Shown here: in pieces, positions 1-9,000 of the stretch | How positions within the stretch are numbered: the stretch's first letter is position 1 | Layout of the letters: each line of letters opens with the position of its first letter | Assembly (NCBI RefSeq): GCF_900106525.1 | Contig: NZ_FNOG01000004.1 | Span: 527,677 to 591,676 of the forward strand | DNA from: Lysobacter enzymogenes | GTDB taxonomy: Bacteria; Pseudomonadota; Gammaproteobacteria; Xanthomonadales; Xanthomonadaceae | Direction of reading: 5' to 3' | DNA: 64,000 nt | The notes under the pieces: model-generated | Databases searched by the model: none | Told to the model about the DNA's origin: nothing | Seen by the model: only the letters and a program-made list of their open reading frames with translations | Program-made: the position numbers and the translations under genes

Positions 1-448
1 GTGAAGCCCTGGATGCCCGCCTTCGCGGGCATGACGATAGGCGGGTTTCGCGGTGAGTGGGTTTTGCCGCGCAACTCCAAGCCGTCATCCCCGCGGAGGC
101 GGGGATCCAGAGACTTCAGAGTCATGTCGCGATAAAGCCCTGGATGCCCGCCTTCGCGGGAATGACGATAGGTAGGTTTCGCGGCGAGTAGGTTTCACCG
201 CGCAACTCCAAGCCGTCATCCCCGCGAAGGCGGGGATCCAGAGACTTCAGAGCCATGTCGCGGTGAAGCCCTGGATGCCCGCCTTCGCGGGCATGACGAC
301 AGGTAGATTTCGCGGCGAGTAGGTTTCCCCGCGCCACCCCAAGCCGTCATCCCCGCGAACGCGGGGATCCAGAGACTTCAGAGCCATGCCGCGGTAAAGC
401 CCTGGATGCCCACCTTCGCGGGCATGACGATAGGCGGGTTTCGCAGCG
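1..448. repeat. Tandem array of ~131-bp palindromic units (family A)
   Basis: The segment AAGCCCTGGATGCCC recurs near 4, 135, 265 and 397, so the period is 130-132 bp and about 3.4 units are visible. The array runs off the left window edge. Each unit holds two short inverted palindromes, one built on ATCCCCGCGAAGGCGGGGAT and one on GCCCGCCTTCGCGGGC, joined by a link containing AGAGACTTCAGAGTCATG. Single copies of the same module recur elsewhere in the window (11855-11944, 29213-29707, 45454-45556). No gene is supported here; short ORFs over it are repeat translations. Confidence 0.9.
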
Positions 449-470
449 ATTGGATTCGCAACGCCCCCAT

Positions 471-500
471 AAAAAAAACCGGGCCCGCGAACGGACCCGG
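471..500 (-). terminator. Rho-independent terminator of the first S8 protease
   Basis: Read on the minus strand, a GC-rich stem (CCGGGTCC paired with GGGCCCGG, one mismatch, TTCG-type loop) is followed by eight T residues (plus-strand A-run 471-478). It lies about 85 bp after the protease stop codon. Confidence 0.85.
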
Positions 501-550
501 TCGTTGCAGCCGCGACTGCGCGGCCGCTTTCTGACTCAACCCAGCGCCCA

Positions 551-576
551 CGGCCGGCCCGCGAACGGGCCGGCCG
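551..576. other. Perfect GC-only hairpin just after the protease stop
   Basis: CGGCCGGCCCG at 551-561 and CGGGCCGGCCG at 566-576 form an 11-bp perfect stem around the loop CGAA. It starts 9 bases beyond the stop codon of the minus-strand protease and has no T-tract. It may protect the mRNA 3' end or assist termination. Confidence 0.7.
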
Positions 577-585
577 CAGCACCGC

Positions 586-3114
586 TCAACGCGCGCTCTG
601 CGCCTCCCCCGCCGGGACCGCGCTGCCGGTGACCACCGCGACCGGCTTGGGCGCGTCCGGCGCCGGCGCGGGCGCCGGCACCGAGACCGCGATCGGCAGG
701 TGCAGGGTCGGCGACTTGCGGCTCAGCAGCGGCTTGAGCTGCAACTGGCCGAAGTGCCAGCTGCCGTCGGCGGCGTACTTGCGGCTCAGCACGATCACGT
801 TGATCGGCGTGTTGCTGCCGCGCACCGAGGCGAACACCGGCGGGAAGGCGATGCCGTCCACGCCCTGCACCTGCGCCAGCCACAGCTCGGCCGGACGTTG
901 GGCGTGGCGGAAGCTGCGCTTGAAGGTGCAGGCATTGGTGCAGGCGCTCTGCTCCATGCTGGCCAGGTTGAGCGTGGCCGGGTCGCCGCCGGCGGCCGGA
1001 TCGGCCGCCTGGTAGCGCGCGGTGGTCTCGTTGAGCACCAGGCCCGCGTTGACCGCCTGATCGACCTGGATCCGGCCCGAGCCGGTGTCGAACGGATCGG
1101 CCTGGGTCACGCCGTCCTCGCGGAACACTTCCTGCTTGGCGGTCATCATCAGCGCCGACTTGATCTCCGCCGCGGTCCAGTCCGGACGCGCCTGGCGCAG
1201 CAGCGCCGCCGCGCCGGCCTGATGCGGCGAGGCCATCGAGGTGCCGCTGAGCAGGCCGACCAGGTTCTCGCTGCCGCCGATGGTGGTGCCGGCCAGCACC
1301 GCCAGCACGCTGACGCCCGGCGCGGCCACGTCGGGCTTGATCAGGTTCAAGCCGGTGGCCGGGCCGCGCGAGCTGAAGGCCGCGAGCACGTCGGGCGTGT
1401 TCGGAATCGGCGTCGGCGGATAGCCGATGCCGCCGGTGGAGACGTTGCCGTTGCCGGCGGCGAAGTCGCGCAGCGCGTTGCTGTCGTCCTGCGCGGCCAG
1501 GAACACCGGCACCGTGGTGCCCGGCACGCTCGGCGTCGCCGAGGTGACCTGGTTGTTGGCGATGACCACCGCGATCGCGCCGGCGGCGGTGGCGTTGTTG
1601 GCCTTGACCGAGAAGTTGCAGGTGCCGCGGCGGACCACCGCGATGGCTCCGGCGAACGCGCCCGGCGCGAAGCCGGCGCAGCCGTCGTCGGCGCTGTCGA
1701 TGCGTGCGCTGATGCGCACCGGCGTGCTCGGCGGGATCGAGGCGGACAGCGCCACGCCGCCGCTGCCTTCGATCAACTGGATCGCCTGCAGGTCCGAGGG
1801 CACCGAGCCGGGCCCGGTGATCTGCAGCAGCGAGGCGAAATCGCCGCGGCCGTGGGTGGTGGCGGCGGTGGTCGAGGTCCACGGCTGGCGATGGCCGGTG
1901 GTGCTCGGGCCCGGGCCGCTGTTGCCGGCCGAGGTGGCGATGAAGATGCCGGCGTCGGCGGCGTTGAGGAAGGCCAGCGATACCGCCTCGCCCCACGGGT
2001 TGGCGCCGCCGCCGATGGAGTAGTTGATCACGTCCACGCCGTCGGCGATGGCCTGGTCGATCGCCGCGACCGCCGACACGTTCGGGCACAGGCCCTGGCC
2101 GGTGGCGATGTTGGTGTAGCAGATGTCGTAGGCGACGATGTTGGCGTGCGGGGCGACACCGGAGATGCGGATGTTGCGGCCCTTGAAGTTCGCGGTCCAG
2201 GCGTTGCCGGCGGCGGTCGAGGCGGTGTGGCTGCCGTGGCCGTTGGTGTCGCCGAAACCGGGTTCCTCGCGGATGCCGGGCACGTCGCAGGCGCCGGCCG
2301 GCTCGCCGCAGACGAAGTCCCAGCCGCCGATCAGCTTGTCGTTGCAGCGGCCTTCGTCGACGCCGCCGGGCGCGCAGGTGCCGAGATAATTGCCGGCGCC
2401 GTTGGGATTGCGGTGACGGTAGCCGGTGTCGTCGATCGCGGCGAAGGCCGGGCTGCCGAAGTTGATGCCGGTGTCGAGGATGCCGACCACCACGCCTTCG
2501 CCGCGCCAGCGGCCGGGCTTGGCGTTCCACAGTTCCGGCGCGCCGATCAGGGCCGGGCCGACGTCGGTGGCGACCGGATACTCGTGATAGGCCTCCACCA
2601 GCGCCACGCCGGGCAGCTTGGCCACGCGCGCGGCTTCGCTCGCGCTCATCTGCGTGACCACGCCGTTGACCGCGTGGCGCAGGCGCCGTTCGACTTTCAA
2701 CGTGCGGCCGAGCGCGGCGTTGATGCCGCGTTCGTGGTTGCGCTGAGCGCCGTCGAGATAGCTCAGGTATTTGCTCGCCTGAGCGCTGCGCAGGTCGATG
2801 CGCGCGGTGCCGCCGCCGGCGATGCTGGCGGCGTCGCTGTTGGCGTTCTGCGCGCCGGCCAGGCGCTGCGGCGCGGCCAGGCCCGCCACTTCGCCGTTGT
2901 AGACGCTCAGCGGAGCTTCGTCGTACAGCACCAGAAAGCGGTCGGCGCGCGTGTCGGCGGCCGCGCGTTGCGGCGCCGGTGCGCCGCCGACGGCGGCGCT
3001 TTGGCTCGCCGGGGCGTTGCTCAAGCTGCTCACCGCCGCGGCAGCAGCGAGCGCCGTCAGCCCGGTCAGGCCGAGCGCGATGGCGAGAGTCAGTCGGTTC
3101 TTTGCGTTAGGCAT
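586..3114 (-). CDS. Secreted S8 (subtilisin-like) serine peptidase with PA insert
   Basis: The 842-residue product is an exported subtilase. After an N-terminal signal/hydrophobic segment (about residues 8-28) comes an inhibitor_I9-like propeptide region, then the peptidase domain. The catalytic residues are Asp214 in GILDTG, His293 in NGHGSH and Ser626 in SGTSMASP, with the oxyanion Asn398 in TSAGNSG. A protease-associated (PA) domain is inserted at about 450-550 (VRRGTCNFSVKANN). A Fn3-like domain follows, and the protein ends in a Pro/Ala-rich tail. I chose the ATG at 3112-3114 because GGAG lies 9 bases upstream; a longer reading lacks a ribosome site. It is paralogous to the larger protease at 6001-9288 but lacks that protein's C-terminal ~280 residues. 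The family degrades extracellular protein; the natural substrate is unknown. Confidence 0.93.
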   Translation of the reverse strand: MPNAKNRLTLAIALGLTGLTALAAAAAVSSLSNAPASQSAAVGGAPAPQRAAADTRADRFLVLYDEAPLSVYNGEVAGLAAPQRLAGAQNANSDAASIAGGGTARIDLRSAQASKYLSYLDGAQRNHERGINAALGRTLKVERRLRHAVNGVVTQMSASEAARVAKLPGVALVEAYHEYPVATDVGPALIGAPELWNAKPGRWRGEGVVVGILDTGINFGSPAFAAIDDTGYRHRNPNGAGNYLGTCAPGGVDEGRCNDKLIGGWDFVCGEPAGACDVPGIREEPGFGDTNGHGSHTASTAAGNAWTANFKGRNIRISGVAPHANIVAYDICYTNIATGQGLCPNVSAVAAIDQAIADGVDVINYSIGGGANPWGEAVSLAFLNAADAGIFIATSAGNSGPGPSTTGHRQPWTSTTAATTHGRGDFASLLQITGPGSVPSDLQAIQLIEGSGGVALSASIPPSTPVRISARIDSADDGCAGFAPGAFAGAIAVVRRGTCNFSVKANNATAAGAIAVVIANNQVTSATPSVPGTTVPVFLAAQDDSNALRDFAAGNGNVSTGGIGYPPTPIPNTPDVLAAFSSRGPATGLNLIKPDVAAPGVSVLAVLAGTTIGGSENLVGLLSGTSMASPHQAGAAALLRQARPDWTAAEIKSALMMTAKQEVFREDGVTQADPFDTGSGRIQVDQAVNAGLVLNETTARYQAADPAAGGDPATLNLASMEQSACTNACTFKRSFRHAQRPAELWLAQVQGVDGIAFPPVFASVRGSNTPINVIVLSRKYAADGSWHFGQLQLKPLLSRKSPTLHLPIAVSVPAPAPAPDAPKPVAVVTGSAVPAGEAQSAR

Positions 3115-3872
3115 CGGGAGGTACTCCACGTATCGTTCGCGAAGAAACCGCCCCACGCCTGTTCCCTGTCAACAGGCGCAGGTCGCGGTTCAAGGGTTGG
3201 GCCAGGGAGGGATCGCCGTGATCGAGCGTCGTCCGTGAGCCGACGCGCACACCGCGCATCGGCCGATCGCTCCTGTCACCGTGCCCGTGCGCGACAGCGC
3301 CGGGCCGAACCTTCCTACCCACGCCGAACACTGCAAGAGGCGGGAAGATTTCGGCGTGATCATGCGCACAAATCGCATTTGGTTACATATGCAGGTGCAG
3401 CATGTTGCGACGGTGAAACTTCACTTGCCTAAACGGCAGCGCCTGCAGCGGTTACAGTGCGGCTGCGAATGGTGAACCCGGGACGCTCGGCTCCGCGCGT
3501 GCGCGCAATGCGTTCATCGGACTCGCATACGAGCATGCGCGGCGAAAGCGCGCATCCGATCGCGCAGATGCGCGAAACGACGACGAAGCGTTCGCGTATC
3601 GATGAAAATGCCCGGCCTAAGCCGCGTCTTTCACGGCGCGCTTGCCTGGCTGCGGCGCGAGACGATATCGCCGGGCATCGAATCGCGCCCGCGTCGATTG
3701 CGGTTGCACCGATTCAAACCCAGCTCGGCATTCTGGCTCACCGCTTGAACGCGAACCCGCTCTGGGAATAGGCTGCCTTCCGCATCGTCGACGCCCACCT
3801 GAGCCGCACCGAATTCGCGCGGACCGAGCCGCCAGCGCCAAACCCGCGACCGATCCCCGAGCGAGCTTGCGA
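3115..3872. other. Intergenic region, no supported gene
   Basis: About 760 bp between the protease start and the DUF695-like gene. Several ORFs cross it on both strands, but they have Arg/Ala-rich shadow-like composition and no ribosome sites. Part of it (about 3350-3440) is less GC-rich and probably carries the protease promoter. I see no convincing promoter, RNA or repeat. Confidence 0.6.
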
Positions 3873-4319
3873 ATGATTCCCGAACCCCGTTACGCGCTGA
3901 TCGAAACCACCCTCGGAAACGACCCTGCGGTCGTCGTCGTCAATTCGTCGCTGCGCTCCTTCCGGGAGCGCGCGGCCTTTGCGTGGCATTTGCGGATCGT
4001 CATCGACTGCGAGTTCACAAACGCCTATGGCATGCCGACGGTCGAGGAAGCGGGCGTCTTGCGGCGATTCGAAGAAGATCTCGCGCCGCGATTGCAAGCC
4101 GCCGACAACGCGATATTCCTCGCGCGCATCACCGCGCGCGGCGAACGCGTGCTTTTGTTTCGCATCAAAGACGCCGATGCCGCGAACGGCACGCTGCAAG
4201 CGCCGACCTCGCAGGACGCCCCCATCCGCGGATGGGACTTCCACATGCAACACGACCCGGAATGGGCGCTGGCTCAACCGGAGTTGAAACTGGTGGAGCG
4301 CGCCGCGAGCCCGAACTGA
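3873..4319 (+). CDS. DUF695-like protein
   Basis: A 148-residue soluble protein beginning MIPEPRYALIETTLG. The reading frame stays open upstream to about 3642, but the extra 77 residues are Arg/Pro-rich noise, so I chose the ATG at 3873. A hydrophobic strand (PAVVVVNSSL), a central helix (GVLRRFEEDLAPRLQ), a beta-rich part (IFLARITARGERVLLFRI) and a C-terminal HDPEW motif match the usual plan of DUF695 proteins, whose function is unknown. No signal peptide or membrane segment is visible. It stands alone between two minus-strand surface-protein genes, so no operon context helps. The family assignment is by remembered pattern and needs a profile search. Confidence 0.6.
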   Translation: MIPEPRYALIETTLGNDPAVVVVNSSLRSFRERAAFAWHLRIVIDCEFTNAYGMPTVEEAGVLRRFEEDLAPRLQAADNAIFLARITARGERVLLFRIKDADAANGTLQAPTSQDAPIRGWDFHMQHDPEWALAQPELKLVERAASPN

Positions 4320-4520
4320 CGCGGCATCGCCTTTGCGGCCGCCGAACGCCTCGATGCGAGCGCTCCGACCGGCCTCATGCCCTGGGTCGCAAGACGACCG
4401 CCATCGATCTTGTCGCCGGACAGTCCGCCTTGCGATGGCGCACCGCCAGTCGGTCTGCGCAACGCAATGCATTCGCCGACGGCGGCGCGCCTGGGCGATG
4501 TCTGCGGCGAAGGCCGCACA

Positions 4521-4549
4521 AACGAAAACGGCGCCCCGCAGGGCGCCGT
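4521..4549 (-). terminator. Terminator of the YadA-like gene
   Basis: ACGGCGCCC at 4528 onward pairs with GGGCGCCGT up to 4549. Read on the minus strand the stem is followed by TTTTCGTTTG. It lies about 45 bp after the stop codon of the adhesin gene. Confidence 0.85.
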
Positions 4550-4592
4550 CGCGTATCGATGCGGCGCCGTCGCGGCGCCGCATCGGGATCGA

Positions 4593-5861
4593 TCACCAAC
4601 CGAAGCCCAGGCCCACGCCGGCCGAGCTTTCGCTGTCGCTGAACGCGCCGCCGACGGTGAAGGTCGCGCGGTCGCTGATCGCGCGCTGGTAGCCGATCGA
4701 CAACGCCTGCTCGCCGCCCTGGAAGCCGGCGCCGACCGCGACCCGGTTCTGCGTGCGCAGGCCCGAGGCGCTGGCCGACATCTGCACCATCGCCGCGGTC
4801 ATCGCGCCCATCCGGTCGATGCGCTGGTCCTGCTTGCGCAGCTTCCATTCCATGTCGTCGCGCAGGCGGTTGATCGCCTCGGTCGGCGCGGCCAGCATCT
4901 GGCTCACGCGCGAATCGGTGTAGGCGTTGGCGCTGCGCAGGGTCGACGCGTCGCCGGCCTGGACCTGGCCGACGTTGGCCGCGTCGGTCGGCGCGGTGCC
5001 GGCGGCGACGTTGCTGACGCGGGTGCCGTTGCCGCCCTGCAGGGTGACCGCATCGCGCGTGGGGCTGTCGTAGACCACCGAGTTGGAGGTGTTGCTGCCG
5101 ACCAGGCCGTACAGATCGGTCAGGCGCCCGTCGACCGCGGCGAAGGCGGCGCCGACGTCGCGATAGCTGCCGCCCTGGATCGAATAGGTCGGCGCGGTGA
5201 ACGCGCCGCCGGCGAAGCTGGCGCCGCCGCCGAGCGCGCCGGCCAGGGTGTTGAGCTGCTGCACGTTGGCCGCGTCGGTATCGGCGGTACCGGCGGCGAC
5301 GTTGGTCAGTTGGCGCTCGGCGCCGGCGCTGCCGAAGGACACGGCGTTGGCGCGGTCGGCGATCGAACCGGCGCCGAGCGCGACCGAATTGGCGGCGCTG
5401 GCCGAGCTGTTGGCGCCGATCGCGGTGGCGTTGTCGGCGCTGGCCGAGCTGCCCGCGCCGTTGGCGGTGGCGAATTGGCCGTCGGCGACGCTGGACGAAC
5501 CGGTGGCGGTGGAGAACTCGCCCGAGGCGCTGGCGCTGTCGCCGATCGCGCTGCTGTTGGCGGCCGAGGCGGTGGCGCCGGTGCCCAGCGCGGTGCTCTG
5601 GTCGCCCGAGGCGGTGGTGTTGGCGCCGACGGCGGTCGAGCCGACGGCGCTGGCGGTCGCGCCGGCGCCCTGGGCGACGGCGAAATCGCCGCTGGCGGTG
5701 GCGCCCTGGCCGCAGGCGATGGCGCTGCCGCCGGTGGCGGTGGCGCCGCCGGTGGTGGTGCCGCCGAAGCCGTCGTCGAGCACGCAAGGTTCGCCCGCCC
5801 AGGCCTGGGCGCAGGCCAGCGACAACGCGGCGGCGAGAATGGTCTTGTGCGAAATGTTCAA
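4593..5861 (-). CDS. YadA-like trimeric autotransporter (short adhesin)
   Basis: The 422-residue product has a signal peptide (cleavage expected after AQAWA, about residue 22). Many 14-residue YadA-head repeats of the form A-x-A-x-G-x-x-S-x-A-x-G follow, to about residue 190. Two stalk/neck motifs (TDTDAANVQQL and PTDAANVGQV) and a short coiled coil come next. The C-terminal ~90 residues form the beta-barrel anchor, ending in FGW, the aromatic end expected for an outer-membrane protein. Such proteins trimerise and display an adhesive head on the cell surface. At 422 residues this is a small family member. The start codon is TTG (5859-5861), with GGGGGA four bases upstream; no better ATG exists. 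It lies between two paralogous subtilases on the same strand. Confidence 0.9.
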   Translation of the reverse strand: MNISHKTILAAALSLACAQAWAGEPCVLDDGFGGTTTGGATATGGSAIACGQGATASGDFAVAQGAGATASAVGSTAVGANTTASGDQSTALGTGATASAANSSAIGDSASASGEFSTATGSSSVADGQFATANGAGSSASADNATAIGANSSASAANSVALGAGSIADRANAVSFGSAGAERQLTNVAAGTADTDAANVQQLNTLAGALGGGASFAGGAFTAPTYSIQGGSYRDVGAAFAAVDGRLTDLYGLVGSNTSNSVVYDSPTRDAVTLQGGNGTRVSNVAAGTAPTDAANVGQVQAGDASTLRSANAYTDSRVSQMLAAPTEAINRLRDDMEWKLRKQDQRIDRMGAMTAAMVQMSASASGLRTQNRVAVGAGFQGGEQALSIGYQRAISDRATFTVGGAFSDSESSAGVGLGFGW

Positions 5862-5961
5862 GCTGTCCCCCAGAAGAATGTGATGCGCGCCGCGCGGCCG
5901 TGAACGCGCGCGGCGGCGGAAAACCCGTCGGCGCGGGCCGCATGCGGCCCGGCCGGATCAG

Positions 5962-5993
5962 GCGCGCCGGGCCCGCGCAGGGGCCCGGCGCGC
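5962..5993. other. Perfect 13-bp GC hairpin after the second S8 protease
   Basis: GCGCGCCGGGCCC at 5962-5974 pairs perfectly with GGGCCCGGCGCGC at 5981-5993 around a 6-base loop. It begins 7 bases beyond the stop codon of the minus-strand gene and has no T-tract. The same arrangement follows the first S8 protease (551-576). Confidence 0.75.
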
Positions 5994-6000
5994 AGCGCCG

Positions 6001-9000
6001 TCAAGGCGCGGCCTGCACCGTCAGCGCGACGCGCAGCGCCGCCTTCGGACGCAGCGGATCGTTGCTGGCCACGCAGACATAGCCCGAGTAGCTGCCCGGC
6101 GCGAGGCCGGCGGCGCTGATCTGCACCGTGGTGTCGACGTTGGCGCCGACCGCGATGCGGCCGAACGCGCGCGACGGCGCGCCGATCCAGGTGGCGCCGC
6201 AGTTGTTGCTGCCGCTGAGCTGGTAGGCCATGCCGGGTGCGCCGGCGGTCGCCGTCCACGCGCCGCTGCCATCGGGGTTGATGATCGCGCCGCGGTAGAC
6301 GTTGTCGCCGCTGGTGGCGTTGAACCAGAACCAGCTCGTCGCCAGCGGAGCGCGCACCGAAACCACCAGCCAATAGCGGCCCGGCGCCAGGTTCACGTTC
6401 TGGCCGGCGGCGGCCAGGTTGAGGTTGATGGTGGCGAAGCCCGAGGTCGACACGCCGGTGCCGTTGTAGGTGGAGGTGTAGCTCCACAGCGCCAGTTGCG
6501 GCGTCGACTCCGGATTGCCTTCGGGATTGCCGCCGACGTCGCGGAAGATCGACCAGTTGATGTTGGTCGAGGTCGTCAGGTTGCCGCCGTTGACGAAACC
6601 GTCGGCGACGATGCGGCTGATCGCGGTGGCGTCGGTCAGGGTGAAGTCGTCCGCCGACAGCTGCGCGCGCGCGCCGACCGAGGCCGCGTCGGTGAAGCGG
6701 GTCGAGCGGCGGCCGTTGGCGTTGTTCGGCAACTGCGCCACCAGCGTGCGTCCGCCGCTGCCGGTGTTGTCGATCTGCCAATCCAGGTTGGAACCGCCGA
6801 CGTTGCCCAGACGCAGGTTCACGCTGCCGCTACCGCCTTGCGCCAGGGTCAGCGCGCTCGACTCGGTGGCGGTCAGACGCGGCGGCTGCACCGCCACGGC
6901 GATCGGCAGGCGCAACAGCGGCTGCGTGGTGTCGCCGCCGGACGGCGTCAGCACCAGCTTGCCGAAGTTGAAGTTGCCGTTGGACGCCTGCGCGCTCGTG
7001 CTCACCGTGATCTTGACCGTCTTGGTCTCGCCCGGGTTGAGCGTGAACAGCGACGGCGAGACCAGCGCGCTCAGGCCCTGCACCTTGCCGGTCCAGGTCT
7101 GGCGGGTCGACAGCACGTTGCGGAAGGTGCGGGTGAACGAGCACGAGGTGGCGCAGCTGTACTTGGCCATGCTGGCCAGGTTCAGCGCCGACACGTCGCC
7201 GCCGCTGGCCGGATTGGCCGCACGGTAGTTGGCGGTGGTCTCGTTGAGCACCAGACCGGCGCGGATCGCCTGGTCGACCTGGATGCGGCCCGAACCCATC
7301 GCGTGGGCGTCGGCCTGGGTGACGCCGTCTTCCTTCAGCACTTCCTGCTTGGCGGTCATCATCAGCGCCGACTTGACCTCGGCCACGCTCCAGCCCGGAC
7401 GCGCCTGACGCACCAGCGCAGCCGCGCCGGCATGGTGCGGCGAAGCCATCGAGGTGCCGCTGATCAGGCCGACCTGCTGCTCGAACCCGGAGATGGTGGT
7501 GCCCGCGGTGACGGCGAGGATGTCCACGCCCGGCGCGGTGACTTCCGGCTTGATGATGTCGAAGGTGTCGGCCGGGCCGCGCGAGCTGAAGTCGGCGAGC
7601 TGGTCGGGCGTATTGCGCAGGATCACCGACGGATACAGGATGCCGCCGGTGCTGGTGTTGCCGTTGCCGTTGGCGAAGTCGCGCAGCGCATTGCTGGCGG
7701 CCTGGCTGGCGACGAAGGCGGGCACCGTAGCGCCGGGCACCGACGGCGACAGCCCGGTGACCTGGTTGTTGGCGATCACCACCGCCACCGCACCGGCGGC
7801 CGCGGCATTGGAGACCTTGTCGGTGAAGTTGCAGGTGCCGCGGCGGACCACCGCGATCGCGCCCTGGAAGGTGTTGGCCGGGAACGCGGCGCAACCGTCG
7901 TTGGCGGTGTCGATGCCGGCGCTGATCTTGACCGGGGTGTTGTTCGCAACCGCGGTGGTGAACGGCGTGCCGCCGCTGCCTTCGGTCAGCTCGATGGCCT
8001 GCAGATCGCCGGGCACGGCGCCGGGGCCGGACACCGACAATACCCAGGCGAAGGTGCCGCGGCCGTGCTGCGACGCGGCGGTGGTGGCGACCCACGGTTC
8101 GAGGTGATCGCTGGTGTACGAGGCCGGGCCGTCGTTGCCCGCGGCCGCGGCGACGTAGATGCCGGCGTCGGTGGCGTTGAGGAACGACAGCGAGGTCGCT
8201 TCCGTCCACGGGTTGGAACCGCCGCCGATGGAGTAGTTGATGACGTCGACCACGCCGTCGGCGATGGCCTGGTCGATTGAGCGCACCGTCGAGGTGTTCG
8301 GACACAGCCCGCGGCTGGTCGAGATCTCGGTGTAGCAGGCGTCGTAAGCGATGATGTTGGCGCGCGGGGCGACGCCGGAAATGCGGACGTTGTGGCCGCG
8401 GTAGGTCGCGGTCCAGGCGTTGCCGGCGGCGGTGGAAGCGACGTGGCTGCCGTGGCTGTTGGTGTCGCCGAAGCCGGGCTCCTCGCGGATGTTGGCCACG
8501 CCGCACTGGTTGCCCGGCGCGTTGCAGACGAAGTCGTAGCCGCCGATCAGCTTGTCGTTGCAGCGGCCTTCGTCGACGCCGCCGGGCGCGCAGGTGCCGA
8601 GGTACGTGCCGGCGCCGAGCGGATTGACGTGGTGGTAGCCGGTGTCGTCGACGGCGGCGAACGCCGGGCTGCCGAAATTGATGCCCGAATCGATGATGCC
8701 GACCACCATGCCTTCGCCGCGGAACCCGGTCGGGGCGGCGTTCCACAACGCCGGCGCGCCGATCAGGGTCGGGCCGACATCGGTGGCCTGCTTGTATTCC
8801 ATGTACGGCTCGACGAAGCGCACTTCGGCGAGCTGGGCGATGCGGTCGGCCTCGCTCTGGCTCAGTTCGGCGACCATGCCGTTGAGCGCGTGGCGCATGC
8901 GGAAATCAACGCGCGGGCTGCGGCCGATCAGGCCGCGGATGCTTTGTTCGTGATCGGCCTGGACTTCGCCCAGGTGCTGCACGTAACCGCGCGCGGCAGC

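Noticed and set aside
1-448. CRISPR array
   Set aside because: The repeats are ~131 bp, palindromic and contiguous, with no unique spacers and no cas genes.
700-3432. Long plus-strand open frame (910 residues) opposite the first S8 protease
   Set aside because: Its product is Arg/Ala/Gly-rich without any domain and lies antisense to a clear subtilase. High-GC coding DNA makes such shadow frames.
3457-3771. 104-residue plus-strand frame before the DUF695-like gene
   Set aside because: No ribosome site, no recognisable motif, and composition like non-coding GC-rich DNA.
3642-3872. N-terminal extension of the DUF695-like gene
   Set aside because: Arg/Pro-rich residues without similarity to the family; the internal ATG gives the normal length.
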